From NCBI GenBank assembly GCA_021792355.1, contig JAJYUV010000061.1, forward strand, positions 1-5,973: a DNA stretch of 5,973 nt, given 5' to 3'. Below are positions 1-5,634 of the stretch, one piece after another. The translations under genes were made by a program, and so were the position numbers. Source of the stretch: Thermoplasmata archaeon. GTDB taxonomy: Archaea > Thermoplasmatota > Thermoplasmata > Thermoplasmatales > GCA-001856825. The notes beneath the pieces were generated by a model that worked only from the letters and a program-made list of their open reading frames with translations, was not told the origin of the DNA and searched no databases. Position 1 is the stretch's first letter, and each line of letters opens with the position of its first letter.

Positions 1-1622
1 ATCTCATTTACAACAAAGATGAGGATAACGCAAAGTTCGATTCAATACCGAGCATTGAAACTGAATTGAAAATGAGATTGAATGAGTTCTTTAAAGCTAA
101 TGGCATTGGGAGGACACTTGGGGAACTGGCAGTTTACCTAGCCGAGAAGAGGCAGATTAACGTTGTCGCATTAGGTTACAGTTCCCTTCTTAGAGAGCTT
201 CAACAGGAAGCCAGTGTAATTGCTGCGCAGGCGTCTAGATACGTTAGCAGCATCCTTATCGGCTCTATAGCGTCGCTGGTTGGACTGGACAGTTCCAGCC
301 TTGCTTTTGGACTTGAAAGAAGATTCATGTCAGGCGAAATGCTGGAACACAACAAGATCTTTTCCAAAATAATAGCGAGACATATTCAGACGTTTTCCTA
401 TAAACGTCCTAACCTTGGAAAGAGCAGTTTGAACCGTGGGAAAATGGTGGTTGCCAGTGGAAATGACTTTGTTGCAATGGCGAAACTAGTGGGGGGAGTT
501 CGATTCCAGTCTTACTACCCTATAACGCCCGCAGCGGATGAAAGCTTCACGTTGGAAAAATATGAGAAGGTTGGAGACGATCATGACTCAATTGTTGTGT
601 TCCAGACAGAGGATGAGATTGCCGCCGTTACCTCCGCAATTGGGGCTTCCCTGACAGGCGCCAGGAGCGCTAGTGCAACCAGCGGACCGGGATTTGATCT
701 CATGACTGAAGGACTTGGCTGGGCTGGAATAAACGAGACGCCTCTTTTAGTCACCTATTATCAAAGAGGGGGGCCAAGCACGGGCCAGCCTACAAGGGGG
801 AGTCAGAGCGACCTCCTATCTTCGGTCTTTGCATCCCATGGTGAATTCCCGAGAATTGTTCTATCTTCAGGAGACCATTCAGAAGCCTTCTGGGATACTA
901 TTGACGCACTGAATTTCGCTGAAATGTTTCAAACGCCAGTCATCCATCTTGTAGATAAGTTTCTGGCGAACTCGATTGCTTCGACCCCTATGCCAGATGT
1001 CTCGAAGATACAAGTGCAAAGGGGGAGCCTGGTGAAAAAGGTAGGCGATGAATACCACAGATTTGATTTTTCGTCGTCAGTTTCGCCAAGGGCATTCATC
1101 GGTGATGAAAGAATGTGGTATACTGGGGATGAGCATAATGAGATTGGGCATATCGACGAAGACTCCGAGAATAGAATAAAAATGATGACGAAGAGGATGG
1201 ATAAGATGAATCTGATAGAAAAAAATATACCTGAAGAAAGGAGATATGCTCTTTACGGAGATAAAGATCCTGAAATCGTCCTGCTGGGATGGGGATTCGT
1301 CAAGGGGGTTGCGATCAAGGCTTTAGAACAGCTCCGGAATGAAGGTATAAAGGCATCCTACTTCCACATCAGGACTTTCGTCCCATTTCCTAACGAGTCT
1401 GTCGTGAGCATCTTCAGGAATGTGGGTCCGGAAAGAGTAGTAGACGTAGAGTGCAACTACGAGGGCCAAGCAGGCGTTCTCGTACGATTGAATACAGGTT
1501 ACCAGCTCAAAAAACGCATAGTAAAATTTACTGGCAGACCGATCTACCTTAACGAACTTGTTGAAGCAACCAAGAGAATACTTTCTGGATCTTCGCAGGA
1601 GGTGTTGAGCCTTGGAGCCTAA
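1..1622 (+). CDS. korA: 2-oxoacid:ferredoxin oxidoreductase, alpha subunit (gamma-alpha fusion type), 5'-truncated by window edge
   Basis: Large subunit of the archaeal enzyme that oxidatively decarboxylates 2-oxoacids (pyruvate, 2-oxoglutarate) with CoA, giving acyl-CoA, CO2 and reduced ferredoxin in the cytoplasm. The frame is open from the first complete codon at base 3; residues just before the TTG at 66 read [10 protein letters not shown], so TTG 66 and ATG 72 are internal and the true start lies left of the window. Family members of about 630 aa carry an N-terminal gamma domain; the visible part up to about base 430 is its end, followed by the alpha domain. The hallmark YPITP substrate/CoA-binding motif is at 516-530. 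It is followed by EDEIAA, TSGPGF and a QRGGPSTG stretch whose Arg matches the substrate-binding Arg of the Sulfolobus enzyme. It ends with TAA at 1620-1622, overlapping korB. The 2-oxoacid preferred cannot be read from sequence. Confidence 0.93.
   Translation, partial: LIYNKDEDNAKFDSIPSIETELKMRLNEFFKANGIGRTLGELAVYLAEKRQINVVALGYSSLLRELQQEASVIAAQASRYVSSILIGSIASLVGLDSSSLAFGLERRFMSGEMLEHNKIFSKIIARHIQTFSYKRPNLGKSSLNRGKMVVASGNDFVAMAKLVGGVRFQSYYPITPAADESFTLEKYEKVGDDHDSIVVFQTEDEIAAVTSAIGASLTGARSASATSGPGFDLMTEGLGWAGINETPLLVTYYQRGGPSTGQPTRGSQSDLLSSVFASHGEFPRIVLSSGDHSEAFWDTIDALNFAEMFQTPVIHLVDKFLANSIASTPMPDVSKIQVQRGSLVKKVGDEYHRFDFSSSVSPRAFIGDERMWYTGDEHNEIGHIDEDSENRIKMMTKRMDKMNLIEKNIPEERRYALYGDKDPEIVLLGWGFVKGVAIKALEQLRNEGIKASYFHIRTFVPFPNESVVSIFRNVGPERVVDVECNYEGQAGVLVRLNTGYQLKKRIVKFTGRPIYLNELVEATKRILSGSSQEVLSLGA
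1598..1604 (+). promoter_or_regulatory. Ribosome binding site for korB inside the korA 3' end
   Basis: GGAGGTG lies 7 nt before the TTG at 1612 and is complementary to the anti-Shine-Dalgarno end of archaeal 16S rRNA. It decides the korB start: there is no ATG at this position, and the TTG puts the conserved WCPGCG motif at residues 19-24, the usual distance from the N-terminus. Because the site is inside korA, translation of the two subunits is probably coupled. Confidence 0.75.
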
Positions 1623-2556
1623 ACAACTGACTGCCGCGGACTACAGGACTGATGTATGGAATGACTGGTGTCCAGGGTGTGGGAATTTTGGGATAGTGGC
1701 TGCCATGTACCAGGCACTGGCTGAAATGAAAGCAGATCCGGCGGAGACAGTTGTAATTTCAGGAATCGGGTGTTCCGGAAAAACCGCTCATTTCGTCAAC
1801 ACCACAGGCGTACATACGCTTCACGGAAGGTCTCTCCCGTTCGCTCAAGGCATAAAGCTTTCCAACCCTGCACTCAATGTGCTGATAAACGCCGGAGATG
1901 GCGATCTTCTCGGGATTGGTCTAGGTCATTTCGTGGCACTGGGAAGAAGGAACGTTGACTTGGTTGTGATGATGCACGATAATACAGTCTATGCGCTTAC
2001 CAAGGGTCAGGCAGCACCTACCTTGCATAGAGGGGAGAAACCAAAGGCACTCAACGAACCCAATATACAGGATTCGGTGAACCCGATTGCACTCGCAGTG
2101 ACGTCAGGATATACCTTTGTTGCCAGGAGCTATTCTTCAAGAATAAATCATCTGAAGGAAACTATAAAACAGGCGGTAAGACATAAAGGATCTGCCTTTA
2201 TTGACATACTGCAGCCTTGTGTCACCTTTGACGACATCCACACATACGACTACTATAACAAGAGAGTCTATGAGTTGAAAGCTGACGATTGGAATCCCAC
2301 CGTAAAAGACGAAAATGAGATTCAACAGAAGATGATGCAGGCTATCGCAAAATCGTTCGAAGTGGATGACAGGATACCTCTAGGGGTGTTTTATGAAAAT
2401 CCCTTGACCCCAACTTTTGAGGAGAGACTCAGTGAAAAACTACCAAGCTATTTAGGCACCCCGCCTTCAAGAGAAAAGATAGAAAAGAATGGGAAGACGA
2501 TAGTTGACGGGGATAAATTTGGGGAAATTTTCAGCCAGTTCATCGTCGAGTATTGA
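1612..2556 (+). CDS. korB: 2-oxoacid:ferredoxin oxidoreductase, beta subunit
   Basis: The thiamine-diphosphate and [4Fe-4S] subunit that pairs with the preceding alpha subunit; it holds the active site and passes electrons to ferredoxin. At 314 aa it is close to the usual archaeal length of about 300. Likely cluster ligands are Cys20 and Cys23 (WCPGCG), Cys54 (GIGCSG) and Cys203 (QPC). The thiamine diphosphate/Mg2+ motif is GDGD at 95-98, with [11 protein letters not shown] at 123-133 supplying Asn124 and the conserved LTKGQ. The translation starts at TTG 1612, supported by a GGAGGTG site 7 nt upstream, and overlaps korA by 11 nt, so the two form one operon with coupled translation. No separate delta (2x[4Fe-4S]) subunit is visible, as expected for the two-subunit archaeal form. 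The gene is intact and ends at TGA 2554-2556, 31 nt from the stop of the convergent regulator gene. Confidence 0.95.
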   Translation: MEPKQLTAADYRTDVWNDWCPGCGNFGIVAAMYQALAEMKADPAETVVISGIGCSGKTAHFVNTTGVHTLHGRSLPFAQGIKLSNPALNVLINAGDGDLLGIGLGHFVALGRRNVDLVVMMHDNTVYALTKGQAAPTLHRGEKPKALNEPNIQDSVNPIALAVTSGYTFVARSYSSRINHLKETIKQAVRHKGSAFIDILQPCVTFDDIHTYDYYNKRVYELKADDWNPTVKDENEIQQKMMQAIAKSFEVDDRIPLGVFYENPLTPTFEERLSEKLPSYLGTPPSREKIEKNGKTIVDGDKFGEIFSQFIVEY

Positions 2557-2582
2557 TTTTGGATGGACGAATCTGGAATGCG

Positions 2583-2595
2583 CCCTGTCACAGGG
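2583..2595. repeat. 13-bp perfect palindrome over the stop of the winged-helix gene
   Basis: CCCTGTCACAGGG has two 6-nt arms around a single central base. It sits between the convergent ends of korB and the winged-helix gene and contains the latter's stop codon. With a one-base centre it would fold poorly as an RNA hairpin, so it may equally be a protein-binding site or chance. No function can be assigned. Confidence 0.4.
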
Positions 2596-2860
2596 AATGC
2601 ACTAAATCTTCCACTTTTTTCTCTACCTTCTTTCCCTTTTCTGTGAGAGAAACGAGTGATCTCCTGGGTTGTACAGACTTATCTATCTTTATGTTGACCA
2701 ATCCAAGTTCCTTTGCCTTCCTTATGCTCATGTGCAGCTGGCGTGATGGGAGGCCTGTCCCCTCGAATATTTCTAAGAACCCCTTTTCTCCCTTAGAATC
2801 AAGGTACTGAAGTAACCTGAGGAGTCCGTGATATTTTTCTATGACCTTCAAGTTTTCCAT
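2588..2860 (-). CDS. Small winged-helix DNA-binding protein, putative transcriptional regulator
   Basis: A 90-aa basic protein with the layout of a single winged-helix domain, as in many small archaeal regulators. Helix 1 is at about residues 3-21 and helix 2 at about 25-34. The probable recognition helix is about 38-52 (starting PSRQLHMSIRKAKELGLV). A beta wing follows at about 55-72 with the typical SLTEKGKK turn, then a charged C-terminal helix at 73-89. No ligand or metal domain is attached, so the signal it senses and its targets are unknown. The ATG at 2860 has a TATA-like element about 27 nt upstream, which would give a leaderless mRNA. It is convergent with korB (31-nt gap) and lies in the same direction as the decarboxylase gene but 251 nt away with its own promoter, so it is probably transcribed independently. 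Exact family (MarR-, ArsR- or PadR-like) is not settled by eye. Confidence 0.8.
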   Translation of the reverse strand: MENLKVIEKYHGLLRLLQYLDSKGEKGFLEIFEGTGLPSRQLHMSIRKAKELGLVNIKIDKSVQPRRSLVSLTEKGKKVEKKVEDLVHSL

Positions 2861-2880
2861 GAAATATCAATCAAAGTCAG

Positions 2881-2894
2881 AATTAATATTTTTC
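2881..2894 (-). promoter_or_regulatory. TATA-box/BRE promoter of the winged-helix gene
   Basis: Read on the minus strand this is AAAAATATTAATT, centred about 27 nt before the ATG at 2860. That spacing puts the transcription start at or within a few bases of the ATG, the leaderless arrangement common in Thermoplasmatales. No Shine-Dalgarno sequence precedes the ATG, which agrees with this. Confidence 0.5.
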
Positions 2895-3111
2895 TAAGGA
2901 AACTTTAGTATGAGAGGGTTGCTAAATTAGATTGATTGTAGGCCTGGTCTAGGTGCATTTTTTAGACATTCATATTTTGGGGATTTCTTCACAATGAATA
3001 ATACGCAAGCGAACAGCTTCATTATCGATGACTTCTGTGAGCATTACGGTTCAGTCTCAGTATTTGTGTAGGTCAATCACTCGGTCTTCGTGCCTTCAAA
3101 GAGTTACGTTC
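2895..3111. other. Intergenic stretch between the decarboxylase and the winged-helix gene
   Basis: Together with the promoter at 2881-2894 this makes a 251-nt gap with no convincing gene, tRNA or structured RNA. It contains a T6 run at 2958-2963. It also has a 25-codon plus-strand ORF at 2994-3071 with a GGGG about 11 nt upstream, whose product includes FIIDDFCEHY. That motif is reminiscent of transposase N-termini, but the match is too short to call. No clear poly-T terminator for the decarboxylase gene (minus strand) is visible here. Confidence 0.5.
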
Positions 3112-4179
3112 CTAAGGTTTTGAGTGCTGGAGAACGGGTCTAAAATTATCGTCTATTAAGTGCTCCTCAGACATCTGTGGTCCTGATCCTACCCCAACCT
3201 CGATAATCTTTCTTACACCATCAATGCCATCAAGCATTCGTAGGACCTCATTCCTGTATCTTTGTGTGGTGAATAAGTGGGGGTTAGGCCCCGCATCAAA
3301 TGAATATGCGCTTTTTATGTGACCTGATCCTTCATTCAGTTCTTCCGATGCCTGGATTATTTCTAATGATCTATCATTCAGGTAAAAAATGGGGGGCATT
3401 GAATCAAGCATTGTAGCGTGCATCGAATTGCTCTCCCTCATTATGACCATTCCTAATCTATCAAAATCCCGCCTTCTTATGGCCTCCACGGCAGCTTCAA
3501 ATGATTGCTCAGCATACTCCGGCCTGCACTTGTAAAGAGAGCTTGTTTTCGGTGTAATGTCGTGTCCCATGCTAGAAGGAACCTTCTTTTTCTTCTCCTC
3601 AAGGATTACTACTATGTCCCTCAACTCTGGCCACCAGTCCCAAGCGAATACCTCCTCTCCGTAAGACTCCTCTGTACCGTCTGCCGGGGTCCTCTTCCAA
3701 CCTACTATCCCCCCATAAACACTTCTACATGCACTCCCGCTTATGTGCCTTGCGAGGATTGACAACTGTTTCCTTGATAGAGCCAAGTTCAAAGCATCAT
3801 TGGCTGCCAATACAAAGGCTGCCCCTCCAGAAGAACTGGCACTTAGACCAGCATCGGAGGGGAATGAATTTTGAGAGACTACAAGCCCGTGCGTACCTCT
3901 ATCAATCCCTGATTCTTTTTTGAGCTTGTTCATGACGAAGATTAAATTGGCTATCTTTTCATTATTTTGGCCCGCAATTCTCTCTTTCCTATCGATAATC
4001 ACCCTGTCCCGATCTAGCTTATGAGAAAATACAACACTTGTCTTTGTTTTTAACGAAAAATCTAGTGTAATGCCCAAAGATGAATTTAACGGCATATTGT
4101 ATTCGTTTTTCACTCTGCCCCAATATTTCACCATTGCTACATTCGGAGTAGCTATAGCAGTCCCAATAGATTCCCTCAT
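3112..4179 (-). CDS. mvaD: Mevalonate-branch decarboxylase: probable bisphosphomevalonate decarboxylase (diphosphomevalonate decarboxylase family)
   Basis: GHMP-kinase-fold enzyme of isoprenoid synthesis, 355 aa, full length. In Thermoplasma the homologous enzyme decarboxylates mevalonate 3,5-bisphosphate to isopentenyl phosphate, which a kinase then converts to IPP; in classical pathways the relative acts on diphosphomevalonate with ATP. The N-terminal NVAMVKYWGR motif carries Lys18. The Ser/Gly-rich phosphate loop FPSDAGLSASSSGG is at 106-119. SGSACRS supplies Arg152, and SFDAGPNPH supplies catalytic Asp295. The Asp-Lys-Arg decarboxylase triad is therefore complete, which argues against mevalonate 3-kinase, the family member that lost it. 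The ATG at 4179 is preceded directly by an in-frame TGA and has a TATA box about 31 nt upstream, so the start is secure. It stands alone with no other pathway gene in view. The substrate is inferred from lineage; the symbol is that of the wider family. Confidence 0.88.
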   Translation of the reverse strand: MRESIGTAIATPNVAMVKYWGRVKNEYNMPLNSSLGITLDFSLKTKTSVVFSHKLDRDRVIIDRKERIAGQNNEKIANLIFVMNKLKKESGIDRGTHGLVVSQNSFPSDAGLSASSSGGAAFVLAANDALNLALSRKQLSILARHISGSACRSVYGGIVGWKRTPADGTEESYGEEVFAWDWWPELRDIVVILEEKKKKVPSSMGHDITPKTSSLYKCRPEYAEQSFEAAVEAIRRRDFDRLGMVIMRESNSMHATMLDSMPPIFYLNDRSLEIIQASEELNEGSGHIKSAYSFDAGPNPHLFTTQRYRNEVLRMLDGIDGVRKIIEVGVGSGPQMSEEHLIDDNFRPVLQHSKP

Positions 4180-4204
4180 TCAAATGGTCAAATATGGATC
4201 ACTC

Positions 4205-4216
4205 CTTATATCTTTT
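4205..4216 (-). promoter_or_regulatory. TATA-box promoter of the decarboxylase gene
   Basis: On the minus strand the sequence is AAAAGATATAAG, a purine-rich BRE-like element running into a TATA box, centred about 31 nt before the ATG at 4179. The predicted mRNA would have a leader of only a few bases. A tandem TCAAAT (4180-4185 and 4188-4193, plus strand) lies between the promoter and the start and could be chance. Confidence 0.55.
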
Positions 4217-4307
4217 CAAGTAATCATAGCAAATATAGATATCAGGTACTTAGTATCTTGCGTAGTGTTTGTAGCAGTATTGGATGCATGATTAGTTGAA
4301 TTACAGC

Positions 4308-4478
4308 ATGGCTCCTGCCATTACTCCTCCTTTCCTATTTTATGTTTCTCACTCCTCCTTATTATTCTTGCATTCTCCATTTTCATTATTGTCGATCGCC
4401 ATTGCTGAGATGATAATAAGAGCAATTTTTGCCGCAGTAGTTGTGGCATTAATCAGAATCAAGGGTGAGAAAACTTAA
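4308..4478 (+). CDS. Doubtful 56-aa hydrophobic ORF (small membrane protein or gene remnant)
   Basis: The frame runs from ATG 4308 to TAA 4476-4478 and encodes a strongly hydrophobic peptide. A first apolar stretch covers about residues 7-36. A likely membrane helix follows (IRAIFAAVVVALI) with a basic tail, RIKGEKT. A longer version could start at TTG 4296. I recognise no family. There is no clear TATA box or ribosome binding site, and the opposite strand carries a 42-codon ORF over the same bases, so the coding strand is not secure. It may be an independent small membrane protein, the 3' end of a decayed transporter-like gene, or non-coding AT-rich sequence. Confidence 0.22.
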   Translation: MAPAITPPFLFYVSHSSLLFLHSPFSLLSIAIAEMIIRAIFAAVVVALIRIKGEKT

Positions 4479-4634
4479 CATTCCTTATTCCATTCTTTTC
4501 TTCTCTATATTATACCCTAAAATATGGAGAAAATGGAAGACTATGTACTGTTGATCTTGTATATTTTTTTAGCCAGATTTGATCCTTTGTGTGACTAGGG
4601 ATACGCGATGTTGATCTTGAGGGAAATCCGGTAG
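4479..4634 (+). other. AT-rich leader of the IS110-like element; possible bridge-RNA locus
   Basis: This 156-nt non-coding stretch directly precedes the transposase. IS110-group elements are known to encode a structured bridge RNA in this position. The sequence shows an 11-nt direct repeat TGTTGATCTTG at 4549-4559 and 4609-4619, and a third TTGATC at 4579-4584. A possible stem pairs CCCTA (4515-4519) with TAGGG (4596-4600), extended by TAT (4511-4513) with ATA (4601-4603) across one bulged base, enclosing about 76 nt. A TATA-like element (CTATATTATA, 4505-4514) could start a transcript near 4535, although that would begin inside the proposed stem. Whether this is an RNA gene is inference only; the element's left boundary cannot be fixed. 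Confidence 0.3.
4549..4619 (+). repeat. Direct repeat TGTTGATCTTG, two copies 60 nt apart
   Basis: Perfect 11-nt copies lie at 4549-4559 and 4609-4619, just ahead of the transposase, with a related TTGATC at 4579-4584 between them. They are too far inside the leader to be simple target-site duplications of the present ORF. They could be element-end sequence, part of a structured RNA, or the scar of a nested insertion. Confidence 0.6.
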
Positions 4635-5300
4635 ATGGTGATAGTGAAAATATATTGCGGAATAGACATGGCTAAGGACAAGTTCGACTACTGCACCGTG
4701 GACGACGACATGAACATTCTGTACAGGGGAAGCAATTGCAGCAACAGCAGCGAATCATTTGATTCGCTAAAGAAGAATATTGAATACCTCAAATCAATGG
4801 CATCAAGGATATACATAGGCATGGAATCAACGGGCATATACCACCTTCCCCTGTATAGATATCTAAGGGACAACGGATTCCTTGTGAGGATACTGAACGG
4901 CCTTGAAGTGAGAGGAATGAAGAAATCTAGGGTAAGGAAGACAACAAACGACTCAATAGACTCTGAATCAATAGCAAGGTACCTCATGGTTTCTAAGGAC
5001 AAGGACAGCTACGATTACCCTGATGAACTCAGGAATCTGAAGGAGCTTGTGACAGCATTGGACATACTCACGACAAAGATTACCACTACGAAGAACAACA
5101 TCATTAGGATAATGGACATGGAATTCACAGGCCTGTCAAACATAATAAATCTTGATAGCAAGACAATGCAGAAGGTGATAAGCTCCATAGGCAAGGGGGT
5201 GGGGGGGAAACCCGTGAGGAGGATAAGCTCCTCATCCGTGGAGGTCACCGCCGTAAAGAGGCACCTGGATACAGAGATCTTAAGCTCAGAACCATTGTGA
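4635..5300 (+). pseudogene. IS110-family transposase, truncated (DEDD half only)
   Basis: Recombinase of an IS110-family insertion sequence, which moves as a circular intermediate guided by a bridge RNA. The 221-aa frame carries the N-terminal RuvC-like domain at about residues 5-160. All four acidic residues are present: Asp11 (CGIDMAKDKFD), Glu64 (GMESTGIYH), Asp106 and Asp109 (TTNDSIDSESIARYL). A helical linker follows to about 185. Full-length relatives are about 330-400 aa, with a C-terminal Transposase_20 (IS116/IS110/IS902) domain bearing the catalytic serine; that half is absent, and the next 330 bases do not encode it in any frame I read. The last 35 residues, after a G5TG7 tract at 5195-5207, look unlike the family and may be out of frame. 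The ATG at 4635 gives the usual N-terminus; GTG 4644 is an alternative. Probably an inactive remnant. Confidence 0.8.
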
Positions 5301-5314
5301 ACTCACTTATATAA
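4635..5314 (+). mobile_element. Remnant of an IS110-family insertion sequence, boundaries uncertain
   Basis: The truncated DEDD transposase identifies the element. The left end probably lies within the leader somewhere after 4478. The right end is not visible: IS110 elements usually lack long terminal inverted repeats, and none are seen here. Sequence downstream to about 5634 may contain more debris. The coordinates given cover only the part tied to the transposase frame and its immediate alternative-frame continuation, which stops at TAA 5312-5314. Confidence 0.55.
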
Positions 5315-5634
5315 TCGTTAAATACGCGCCGGGTCCAGGGGGGAAAAGCTGCATAGAGCGCCCATTTTTTTACTGTAGAGATTGGTTTTCTAAGATGTAA
5401 TATGCACGCACGAGCATTTGTCTGTATGAATTCATTCGATGAGGGCAGTAACTCATCAAGATAGGTTTTATTGTCAACTATTGTTTTTTCACCCCTTGAG
5501 TTGTTTTTGGAATTCGGCCCATAACATCCATTTATTTTCATAGGCATATCAGAAATCTGCCACAAAGCGATGGAATTTACTTCGAACCTTACTAAAAAAA
5601 AGTTAGATAGGCAGTATTGCTACCGCCAGTGTTA
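5301..5634. other. Gene-poor stretch between IS remnant and copper protein gene
   Basis: I see no convincing gene. A T7 run at 5365-5371, 65 nt after the transposase stop, could end a plus-strand transcript. A minus-strand frame (5245-5565, starting only at a TTG or at internal ATGs) is open for 106 codons, but it runs antisense into the transposase, lacks a recognisable domain and follows the terminator of the copper protein gene. Most of the stretch is probably insertion debris plus the 3' untranslated region of the copper protein gene. Confidence 0.5.
5594..5601 (-). terminator. Poly-T terminator of the blue copper protein gene
   Basis: Eight consecutive A on the plus strand read as T8 on the minus strand, 33 nt beyond the double stop (TAA TAA, 5637-5632) of the copper protein gene. 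Archaeal RNA polymerase terminates at such U-tracts without needing a hairpin, and none is obvious here. Confidence 0.55.

Noticed and set aside
1770..2325. 62-codon ORFs on each strand inside korB
   Set aside because: Out-of-frame shadows of a clearly coding, fully conserved beta-subunit gene.
2553..2810. 85-codon plus-strand ORF over the winged-helix gene
   Set aside because: Antisense to a better-supported gene with a coherent winged-helix pattern; the product is Cys/Phe/Ser-rich without a domain.
4180..4193. Tandem TCAAAT repeat near the decarboxylase start as a CRISPR or operator signal
   Set aside because: Only two 6-nt copies in AT-rich DNA; no array, no spacers and no symmetry to support a site.
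3505..4291. Plus-strand ORFs of 64-85 codons over the decarboxylase
   Set aside because: Antisense shadows of a conserved full-length enzyme gene; the 4070-4291 frame extends past its start but shows no family resemblance.
4688..5248. Minus-strand ORFs of 104 and 77 codons in the transposase region
   Set aside because: Complementary to the conserved DEDD frame; Ser/Leu-rich composition typical of antisense translation.
5327..5371. Hairpin terminator at the GCGCC...GCGCCC segment before T7
   Set aside because: The two GC-rich words are direct, not inverted, so they cannot pair; only the T-run remains as a signal.
4479..5634. Terminal inverted repeats or target-site duplication bounding the IS remnant
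   Set aside because: Looked for matching ends around the leader and the 3' flank; only weak AT-rich similarity was found, and IS110 elements usually lack such repeats.
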